A DNA stretch of 6,541 nucleotides. It comes from Acidobacteriota bacterium. Its GTDB lineage: Bacteria; Acidobacteriota; Terriglobia; Terriglobales; Acidobacteriaceae. Below the pieces are notes generated by a model, which was given only the letters and a program-made list of their open reading frames with translations, made no database searches and had not been told where the DNA came from. The stretch is from the NCBI GenBank assembly GCA_021778875.1, contig JAJYBT010000152.1, forward strand, positions 1 through 6,541. The letters run 5' to 3'. Below, piece after piece: positions 1 to 5,737 of the stretch; position 1 is the stretch's first letter; each line of letters opens with the position of its first letter. The position numbers and the translations under genes were made by a program.

Positions 1-856
1 TGGAGAGGCCTCCGGTGATGTTGCCGGCGCGGGCGCACTCGGCAAGGCCGAGGCCTTGCAGCCATGCGAAGAGGAATCCGGCGTTGTAGCTGTCGCCTGC
101 ACCGATGGTGTCGACCGGAGTCACGGGAACCGGATCGGCCGAGACGAAGGCGTCGGCGGTCTTCACGACCGAACCACGCGCGCCGCATTTGACGGCAACG
201 CAGCGGACCTGTGGAGAAAGCGCGTCCAGAGCGGCTTCCAGCGTGCGCTTACCCGTGATGCGGAGCAGTTCGCGTTCATTGGGAAGAAAGACGTCGACGA
301 GCGGAAGAATTTCTTCAAGCGGGTAGCCCCAGGAGTCGTCGGGATCGTCGTTGGTGTCGAGCGAGATGGTTAGCCCGGCCTGCTTGAGCTGCCTGAAGAG
401 CTGGGGCACGTCAGCGGTGAGGCCGCGCTGCAGGTAGAGCGACGAGAGATGGAAGTGCGGGGCCGAAGCAAGATAGTCCATGTCGAGATCGGGCAGGGTG
501 ATGGAGGCGATGGTTCCGGCGTAGGTGAACATGTGCCGGGTTTTGCCGTGCGGCAGGATGATGGTGACGCCGGTTCCGGTGGAGTCGAGAATGCGCGCGT
601 GGGTGAGGTCAACCCCGCGGCCTGCGAGGCGCTCGCGGGCGATGCGGCCGAGATCGTCGTTACCAGTGCAGGTTACGAAGCCGACTTTTGCGCCGAGCGC
701 GGCGAGATTGTGCGCGAGGATTGCGGAGGAGCTGCCGAGTGTGACCTTGAAGCCGTCGGCAAGCAGCTCGCGTTCGACGGGAATCTCTTCCGGATATCCG
801 TAAAGGATGAGGTCGAGGTTGAGTTCACCGGCGATTGTGATGTCGAAGAGGGGCAT
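1..856 (-). CDS. PfkB-family sugar kinase, partial (C-terminal end beyond window start)
   Basis: This is an ATP-dependent cytosolic carbohydrate or nucleoside kinase of the PfkB/ribokinase superfamily. Reading leftwards from the ATG at 856-854, 285 codons stay open to the window edge, so roughly the last 20-50 residues of a usual 300-330 are missing. The start of the fold is visible as AGELNLDLI (residues 9-17), with the usual substrate-contacting Asp at 15. An NEREL motif lies at 193-197, matching the conserved N-x-x-E Mg/ATP motif. The clear PfkB signature 2, DTIGAGDSYNAGFL, starts at 249, and Asp255 is the expected catalytic base. The N-terminal signature is unusual: the GG-x-x-x-N stretch of ribokinases reads GSSSAI at 41-46. 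The gene is divergent from the GH35 galactosidase, which suggests sugar catabolism, but the substrate cannot be read from the sequence. No strong Shine-Dalgarno precedes the ATG; it was chosen because the fold starts immediately after it. Confidence 0.93.
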   Translation of the reverse strand, partial: MPLFDITIAGELNLDLILYGYPEEIPVERELLADGFKVTLGSSSAILAHNLAALGAKVGFVTCTGNDDLGRIARERLAGRGVDLTHARILDSTGTGVTIILPHGKTRHMFTYAGTIASITLPDLDMDYLASAPHFHLSSLYLQRGLTADVPQLFRQLKQAGLTISLDTNDDPDDSWGYPLEEILPLVDVFLPNERELLRITGKRTLEAALDALSPQVRCVAVKCGARGSVVKTADAFVSADPVPVTPVDTIGAGDSYNAGFLFAWLQGLGLAECARAGNITGGLS

Positions 857-907
857 GTTTGAGATATGAGGTTGGAGTTGGATGGCAGCGTAGTGGGAGC
901 AACATCA

Positions 908-937
908 TTTATAACTGGAGTGACAGGACAGGGGCAA
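908..937 (-). promoter_or_regulatory. Putative sigma-70 promoter for the PfkB kinase
   Basis: On the minus strand a TTGCCC box (plus 932-937) lies 18 bases upstream of TATAAA (plus 908-913). These match the -35 and -10 consensus at 4/6 and 5/6 positions. A start site near 901 would give a leader of about 45 bases before the kinase ATG at 856. This is a motif match only, and the AT-rich -10 stands out in a GC-rich gap. The same TTATAA element could in principle serve the plus strand (TATAAC at 910-915), but no -35 was seen for that direction. Confidence 0.35.
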
Positions 938-942
938 TCAGA

Positions 943-959
943 CGCGCCGTGAAGGCGCG
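943..959. other. Short perfect hairpin in the galactosidase leader region
   Basis: CGCGCC (943-948) and GGCGCG (954-959) form a perfect 6-bp inverted repeat with a 5-base GTGAA loop, about 85 bases upstream of the galactosidase ATG. No T-run follows, so it does not look like an intrinsic terminator. It could be a leader RNA structure or a protein-binding site, or chance in GC-rich DNA. Confidence 0.25.
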
Positions 960-1044
960 ATGAGCACGACAGGATGCCCGGATGTGCTCCGGCCCTTCCC
1001 GAAATCTCGCGGCACCGCCGGTTGGCCCACACAGGAAAACACCC

Positions 1045-2883
1045 ATGAAACGAAATCGCTATCTCTTTCTGCTCATTCTTGCGGTTGCCGCGCTAACCTG
1101 CACGTCGTTCGCGGGTGCGGAGCCTCACGCAGCGCCGCAGCGCACGGTCACCGTTGGCGGCGGCCACTTCATCATCAACGGCAAGCCGGTGCAGATCATC
1201 TCCGGCGAAATGCACTATCCGCGCATTCCACCGGAGTACTGGATGCGGCGCATGCGGATGGCCAAGGCGATGGGCCTGAATGCGGTGACGGTGTATGCCT
1301 TCTGGAACGTCCATGAGCCGCACCCGGGCCAGTGGGACTTTTCTGGCCAGTATGATATTGCGCAGTTTATTCGCGACGCGCAGAAGGCGGGGCTGTATGT
1401 GATTTTGCGGCCCGGGCCGTATGTTTGCGGCGAGTGGAGTTTTGGCGGGTATCCAAACTGGCTGCTGAAAGACCCGACGATGAAGGTGCGCACGCTTGAT
1501 CCGGCCTTTATGAAGGCGGCGGCGGACTACATGAAGCATCTGGGCGAGCAACTGAAGCCGCTGCTATGGACTCACGGTGGGCCGATTATCGCCGTGCAGG
1601 TGGAGAACGAGTACGGCTCCTTCGGTAATGACAAGGCGTACGTGGAAGCGATCAAGAAGCTGAACATCGACGCCGGGTTCGGCAGCGTGGTGATGTACAC
1701 GGGCGATGGGCCGGGCGACTGGGGTGGCACGCTTCCTGAGCTGCCGGCGGCGATTGATGTGGGGCCGGGTGACGTGCAGAACGGATTCAAGAAGCTGCTG
1801 ACGTTCCGTCCGGACTCGAAGCTGATGTATGTGGCGGAGTTCTATCCCGGTTGGTTTGACAGCTGGGGCAAACCGCACCACACGGGCGCGCCAATTGAGA
1901 AGCAATTGAAAGACATCCACTGGGTGCTTTCGCATGGGTACTCGATCAGCATTTACATGTTCCACGGCGGCACCGACTGGGGCTTTATGAACGGCGCGAA
2001 CGTGGATAACGGACACTACGACGCGCAGACCACGAGTTACGATTATGCCGCGCCGCTGGATGAGGCAGGCGATCCGACGCCGCACTACTATGCGTTTCGG
2101 AAGCTGCTGGCGAAGTACCACAAGCAGCCGCTGCCGCCGGTGCCTGCCACGGTGCCGTTGATCCACGTTGCGCCATTTGGGTTGCCGTTGGCGTCGTCGC
2201 TGTGGAGCAACTTGCCCACACCGGTGCGCAGCAAGGACCCGAAGGCGTTTTCAGATTTCGATATCGAGACGGGGTACATGCTGTATCGCACGCATCTGCA
2301 GGGCCCCGCGCACGGAACGCTGGACATTGGCGGAGCGCGCGACTATGCGGTGGTGTATGTGGACGGGAAGCAAGTGGCAACGCTCGACCGGCGCCTTGGG
2401 CAGCACACCGCCACGCTGGACGTGAATGAAACCAATGCGCGGCTGGACATTTTGGTGGAGGACACCGGGCGCGTCAACTTCGGGCATGAGTTCCCTACCG
2501 ATCGCAAGGGATTGATCTTCCCGGTGACATTCGCCGGGACAAAACTCGAAGGTTGGGAGAACTATCCGCTGCGACTGGCAGAGCCTGAGGTGAAGGACTG
2601 GAAGCGAAGCGATGTAGCTGGTCCGGCGTTTCATCAAGGGACGTTTACTCTGAGCAAGGTTGGCGATACGTATCTGGACGTGAGCCAGCTGGGCAAGGGG
2701 CTGATTTGGGTAAACGGGCACGCGGTCGGGCGCGTATGGAACATTGGCCCGCAACAGTCGGATTATGTGCCCGGCTGCTGGCTGCATAAAGGGCGGAACG
2801 TGGTGACGGTGTTTGATCTGGAGACGGAGAAAAGCCCGAGCATCGCGGGCCGCACCCGCCATGTGTATGCGGTGCACCAGTAA
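1045..2883 (+). CDS. Secreted GH35 beta-galactosidase
   Basis: This 612-residue glycoside hydrolase family 35 enzyme is expected to cleave terminal beta-galactosyl residues by a retaining mechanism, outside the cytoplasm. The N-terminus is a signal peptide: basic KRNR, a hydrophobic stretch at residues 6-22, and a likely cleavage site after AGA (23-25). The TIM-barrel opens with SGEMHYPRIPPEYW from residue 53. The acid/base motif GGPIIAVQVENEYG spans 178-191, with Glu189 as the proton donor. The nucleophile is Glu265 in VAEFYPGWFD. FHGGTDWGFMNG at 306-317 is another GH35 hallmark. The C-terminal beta-sandwich carries WVNGHAVGRVWNIGPQQ from 555, typical of full-length family members. The ATG at 1045 is preferred because AGGA at 1033-1036 sits 8 bases before it and the signal peptide begins there; the frame is open upstream to 982. 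The gene is divergent from the kinase and convergent with the radical SAM gene. Actual substrate (lactose, plant galactan, other) is not determined by sequence. Confidence 0.95.
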   Translation: MKRNRYLFLLILAVAALTCTSFAGAEPHAAPQRTVTVGGGHFIINGKPVQIISGEMHYPRIPPEYWMRRMRMAKAMGLNAVTVYAFWNVHEPHPGQWDFSGQYDIAQFIRDAQKAGLYVILRPGPYVCGEWSFGGYPNWLLKDPTMKVRTLDPAFMKAAADYMKHLGEQLKPLLWTHGGPIIAVQVENEYGSFGNDKAYVEAIKKLNIDAGFGSVVMYTGDGPGDWGGTLPELPAAIDVGPGDVQNGFKKLLTFRPDSKLMYVAEFYPGWFDSWGKPHHTGAPIEKQLKDIHWVLSHGYSISIYMFHGGTDWGFMNGANVDNGHYDAQTTSYDYAAPLDEAGDPTPHYYAFRKLLAKYHKQPLPPVPATVPLIHVAPFGLPLASSLWSNLPTPVRSKDPKAFSDFDIETGYMLYRTHLQGPAHGTLDIGGARDYAVVYVDGKQVATLDRRLGQHTATLDVNETNARLDILVEDTGRVNFGHEFPTDRKGLIFPVTFAGTKLEGWENYPLRLAEPEVKDWKRSDVAGPAFHQGTFTLSKVGDTYLDVSQLGKGLIWVNGHAVGRVWNIGPQQSDYVPGCWLHKGRNVVTVFDLETEKSPSIAGRTRHVYAVHQ

Positions 2884-2890
2884 AAGACGA

Positions 2891-2919
2891 CGGCGCTGCG
2901 ACATAGAATCGCAGCGCCG
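2891..2919. terminator. Bidirectional terminator hairpin between convergent genes
   Basis: A perfect 11-bp inverted repeat has arms at 2891-2901 (CGGCGCTGCGA) and 2909-2919, separated by a 7-base loop. It fills the 54-base gap between the galactosidase stop (2883) and the radical SAM stop (2938), where a shared terminator is expected. On the minus strand the stem is followed by TCGTCTTTTA, a weak T-rich tail, so termination of the hemY/radical SAM transcript is the better case. On the plus strand no T-run follows. Confidence 0.7.
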
Positions 2920-2937
2920 GGTCCGGGGTGTGTGTGC

Positions 2938-4071
2938 TTAGAACGCGTTTACCGCTGCGCCCGGCTGATACGGGCAGAATGGATCGCTGGCCAGCGGGTC
3001 ACCATACCAGGCGAAGGCGCGGGCGCGGGATCCGCCGCACAAACCACGATATTCGCAATGGCCACATTTGCCGTGGAACTGTTCGGGTGAGTGCAGCGAG
3101 CGGAAGAGCTGCGAGTCGCGGTAGATGTCGACCACGTTGTCCTTGCGGATGTTGCCGGCGGCCAGCGGCAGGAAGCCGGCGGGGTAGACGTCTCCCTGGT
3201 TGGAGACGAACATGATTCCGTGACCGTCGCGGATGCCGAAGCCGCGAAAGATCGGCGTTTTCTTGATGTCGGCGGTCGACATTCCTTCGTCGAGCATTCG
3301 CGTGAGCGCGACGCGGCGGAATGAGGGGGCTTCGGTCGTTTTGATCTGGAAGGGCGCGACGAGAGACAGATCGAAGATCCAGCGCATCAGTTCTTCGCCC
3401 TGGTCCGGCGCAATCGGTTGCAGGGTCTTGCCTCTTCCCACTTCGATGAGGAAGAAGAGGCTCCAGCGCATGACGGGCTTGGTCTTGAGCAGCTCATAGA
3501 CTGCGGGAAGGTCATCGGCCGTCTCCTGCGATACGAGCGTATTGACCTGCACGGGAAGGCCGAGCTTGCCTGCGTTGTCGAGAGCTTCCATGGTCCAATC
3601 GAAGCAGCCGTCGACGCCGCGGACCGCGTTGTGGCGGACTGGGCTCGAGCCGTCAAGGCTGATGCCAAGGCTGTCAATGCCGTGCGCCTTGAGGCGAGCG
3701 AGCTTGTCAAAGGTCAGCTCCGGCGTTGCGCTGGGCGTGATCGAGACGGAAATGCCGAGGCTGCGTGCTTCGTCGATCAGCTCGAACAGATCGGAGCGGC
3801 GCGTTGGATCGCCGCCGGTCATGATGAGGTGCGGCATCGGGGTGCCAAAGCCGGCGATCTGGCGCAGCAACATGCGGCTTTCGGTGTTCGTGAGCTGGCA
3901 GGGATGGGCGGTCGTCATGGCCTCCGCGCGGCAATGGCGGCAGGCTAGGGCGCACGCCTGGGTCATCTCCCAATAGATGATCATCGGGTTCTTTGCGTAG
4001 TCGTTTGCTCCGCCATGGCTGGGGCGGGGACCCGCGGTTGTAGGCATCGAGATTCCCTGAATGCTAACCAT
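2938..4071 (-). CDS. Radical SAM/SPASM protein, AhbD/NirJ-like, heme-associated
   Basis: The 377-residue cytosolic iron-sulfur enzyme shows the radical SAM motif CALACRHC, with Cys40, 44 and 47 binding the 4Fe-4S cluster that cleaves S-adenosylmethionine. MTGGDP follows as the GGE-like SAM-binding motif. The C-terminal SPASM-type region has Cys336, 339, 345 and 366 around CEYRGLCGGSRARA, which resembles AhbD and NirJ, the heme and heme d1 side-chain enzymes, and the related family I recall as TIGR04053. The Cys often found earlier in SPASM domains is absent: that segment reads YPAGFLPLAAGN. The gene follows hemY with an 8-base overlap, so a step in heme synthesis, perhaps coproheme decarboxylation, is an inference from context and similarity. 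The start at 4071 is chosen because GAGGAG (4079-4084) lies 7 bases upstream. ATG at 4047, with AGGGA 6 bases upstream, is a real alternative (369 residues). A radical SAM enzyme of another pathway remains possible. Confidence 0.88.
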   Translation of the reverse strand: MVSIQGISMPTTAGPRPSHGGANDYAKNPMIIYWEMTQACALACRHCRAEAMTTAHPCQLTNTESRMLLRQIAGFGTPMPHLIMTGGDPTRRSDLFELIDEARSLGISVSITPSATPELTFDKLARLKAHGIDSLGISLDGSSPVRHNAVRGVDGCFDWTMEALDNAGKLGLPVQVNTLVSQETADDLPAVYELLKTKPVMRWSLFFLIEVGRGKTLQPIAPDQGEELMRWIFDLSLVAPFQIKTTEAPSFRRVALTRMLDEGMSTADIKKTPIFRGFGIRDGHGIMFVSNQGDVYPAGFLPLAAGNIRKDNVVDIYRDSQLFRSLHSPEQFHGKCGHCEYRGLCGGSRARAFAWYGDPLASDPFCPYQPGAAVNAF

Positions 4072-5488
4072 ATACATGCTCCTCAACGGATTGATTCGTC
4101 TTCTGCCGGCTGAATCCTGAAGCCTGCTCTGCAATGCGCGAGGCGACGCGGATGCCACTCTCGACGCAATCCGGCACGCCAGCTCCGCGGTAGGCTGCAC
4201 CGGCCAGATGCAGTCCTGGGTGATGCGCTGCCAGCCGCTCTATCTCGCTGATCCTGGCAAGGTGGCCGACTTCATACTGCGGATTTCCCTTTTGCCAACG
4301 GTAAGCGCGGCTGATGACCGGCGGCGCATCGATGCCCATGGTGGCTCGCAGCTCGTTCCGGGCAATTTCCACCAGGATGGCCTCGTCCTGCTCGGCGACC
4401 TGTTCGTTTCTGGCTCCGCCGATGAAGACGCGAACCAGCACGTACTCCTCTGGAGCGCGCCCGGCGAACTTGGCCGAAGACCAGGTACATGCGGTGATCA
4501 GCCGACCTTCCTGATGCGGGACGACAAATCCGTAGCCGTCGAGCGGGCGCTTCAGGTCCTGGCGGCGGAAGCCCAATGACACGGTTGCGGTGGAGACGTA
4601 ACGGATGTTGCGCAGCTGCTCCGCCAGTTTTGGGTCCAGATCCTGGAGCATATTGGCCGTGACGTGGGCCGGAGTGGCGAAGACGACATCGTCAGCCTTG
4701 AGGTGCGAGCCGTCGTGGAGCAGGATTTCATAGTGATCCCCGACTGGCATGACCGCCAGGACGCGGGTGTTCAATCTGATATCGGCCGTGCCAAGGTGGA
4801 GGATGAGACTCTCTACGAGAATTTGCAGGCCGCCTTTGAGCGTCATGAACATCGACGGGCTCTTGCGCGGGGCTGCTTTCTTCGCGTTGCGGCGACGCCA
4901 TTTCTGCACCAGGTAGCCGCGCAGCACGCTGCCGTATTTCCTTTCCATCTCCGGCAGCATGGCAAAGGTGCTCTGCAGGCTCAGATGCGCGGGGTCGGCA
5001 GCGTAAATGCCGGCCAGAAGCGGTCCGACCATCTTGTCGAGGGCCTCAGCGCCCATGCGACGCCGGACAAAACCAGCCAGGCTCTCGTCGCCCTCCTCAT
5101 GACTCGCGGGAATGAGCATCTCGGCTGCCATGCGGAGTTTTCCGGGCCACGAGATGAGGCCAGTTTTAAGGAAAGGCACGACGCCGTCAGGGAATGTGTG
5201 CAGCCGGCCTTTGCTCAGCACGTAGGTGGAGTGTTCAGCCGGACTTGTACCGATCAACTCGTCCTGCAGGCCGAGGGCGCGGCACAGCTCGACGGTTGCG
5301 GGCTTGCGCGCGATGAAGGAATCCGGACCGCCCTCGATCAGGAATCCATTTTCATGCCGCGATGCGATTTTGCCGCCGAGGCGCGAGCCTGACTCGATAA
5401 GAGTAACGGCCACCCCGCCCGTGCGCTGCAAATGGAAGGCTGTCGCCAGTCCTGTGATTCCGCCGCCGATGATGACTGTGTGTCTCAT
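4064..5488 (-). CDS. hemY: HemY-type protoporphyrinogen/coproporphyrinogen oxidase
   Basis: This FAD-dependent oxidase of 474 residues performs the six-electron oxidation of a porphyrinogen to a porphyrin late in heme synthesis, using oxygen. The N-terminal Rossmann motif is VIIGGGITGLATAF (residues 5-18), with Glu32 at the end of the second strand to bind the FAD ribose, followed by GSRLGGKI (34-41). TLKGGLQ in the middle and GAAYRGAGVPDC (430-441) near the end are typical of the HemY/PPOX family, and the length matches. Whether it makes protoporphyrin IX or coproporphyrin III (the CgoX role) cannot be told from motifs. Some annotation systems label this family hemG. The ATG at 5488 is preferred because the FAD motif begins four residues later and GGAAGG (5493-5498) lies just upstream; an in-frame ATG at 5518 has no such site. 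It is the first gene of a leftward operon with the radical SAM gene, and a CRP/FNR-like palindrome lies about 90 bases upstream. Confidence 0.94.
   Translation of the reverse strand: MRHTVIIGGGITGLATAFHLQRTGGVAVTLIESGSRLGGKIASRHENGFLIEGGPDSFIARKPATVELCRALGLQDELIGTSPAEHSTYVLSKGRLHTFPDGVVPFLKTGLISWPGKLRMAAEMLIPASHEEGDESLAGFVRRRMGAEALDKMVGPLLAGIYAADPAHLSLQSTFAMLPEMERKYGSVLRGYLVQKWRRRNAKKAAPRKSPSMFMTLKGGLQILVESLILHLGTADIRLNTRVLAVMPVGDHYEILLHDGSHLKADDVVFATPAHVTANMLQDLDPKLAEQLRNIRYVSTATVSLGFRRQDLKRPLDGYGFVVPHQEGRLITACTWSSAKFAGRAPEEYVLVRVFIGGARNEQVAEQDEAILVEIARNELRATMGIDAPPVISRAYRWQKGNPQYEVGHLARISEIERLAAHHPGLHLAGAAYRGAGVPDCVESGIRVASRIAEQASGFSRQKTNQSVEEHVYG
4079..4084 (-). promoter_or_regulatory. Ribosome binding site that decides the radical SAM start
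   Basis: GAGGAG on the minus strand, encoded by two Glu codons near the end of hemY, stands 7 bases before the ATG at 4071 and only 1 base before the ATG at 4077. This favours 4071 and places initiation within terminating hemY ribosomes. A second, weaker site (AGGGA, plus 4054-4058) serves the alternative ATG at 4047. Confidence 0.5.
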
Positions 5489-5549
5489 TCCACCTTCCGC
5501 CAGCCTTGCGGCCCGCATCTGATTCGCCCATGTCTGGATGACACTCTTG

Positions 5550-5555
5550 ACGATA
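5550..5555 (-). promoter_or_regulatory. Possible -10 box for hemY
   Basis: TATCGT on the minus strand matches the -10 consensus at 4/6 positions. It implies a start site near 5542-5544 and a leader of about 55 bases. No -35 box is seen at the right distance, which would fit a promoter that depends on an activator bound at the palindrome just upstream. This is a weak motif on its own. Confidence 0.25.
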
Positions 5556-5576
5556 GACTGGAGGGACGAGTGCTAC

Positions 5577-5592
5577 AGTGATTTGAGTCACA
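5577..5592. promoter_or_regulatory. CRP/FNR-family-like operator in the hemY/sigma divergent region
   Basis: The plus strand reads AGTGA-TTTGAG-TCACA, that is TGTGACTCAAATCACT on the minus strand. The inner GTGA-N6-TCAC is perfectly palindromic, and one half is the full CRP half-site TGTGA; the other differs only at the outermost base. The dyad centre (5584/5585) is about 41 bases upstream of the start site implied by TATCGT, the spacing of a class II activator site for hemY. It lies about 150 bases upstream of the sigma factor ATG. The binding protein is not in this window. Confidence 0.45.
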
Positions 5593-5737
5593 TATGCGTC
5601 GGCTCTTCGTCACAGGCCGCGGCGGGGACCAGCAGGGACGGCGGATCGATTCGTAGAGGCTGTGGTGGAGCTGTTCCTGCTGCGCGGAGCTTACACTGGA
5701 GGCGCAGTCCTGTAGCATTCAGTCACCAGAGAAAAGC

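Noticed and set aside
982..1044. Upstream in-frame extension of the galactosidase from ATG 982 (21 extra residues)
   Set aside because: It would bury the signal peptide, has no ribosome binding site, and the ATG at 1045 has AGGA at good spacing.
1099..1104. Lipoprotein signal around Cys19 of the galactosidase
   Set aside because: The residues before the Cys are A-L-T, which do not fit a lipobox (Gly, Ala or Ser is expected at -1). An ordinary AGA cleavage site fits better.
2251..2904. 217-codon open frame antisense to the galactosidase
   Set aside because: It lies wholly over a strongly supported GH35 gene and its translation, rich in Arg, His and Pro, shows no family motif; a GC-bias shadow.
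4072..4200. Longer radical SAM start at 4200
   Set aside because: It would overlap hemY by 137 bases, and the added residues are a shifted reading of conserved hemY coding sequence. The 4077 ATG is only 1 base from GAGGAG.
4664..5392. 242-codon open frame antisense to hemY
   Set aside because: hemY motifs run through the whole interval on the other strand, and the antisense translation shows no recognisable motif or start signal.
5489..5518. hemY start at ATG 5518
   Set aside because: No Shine-Dalgarno upstream, and ten residues would precede the usual FAD-motif N-terminus.
5547..5579. TTGACG (5547) with TACAGT (5574) as a plus-strand promoter for the sigma gene
   Set aside because: The spacer is 21 bases, too long for a sigma-70 promoter, although TGCTACAGT resembles an extended -10.
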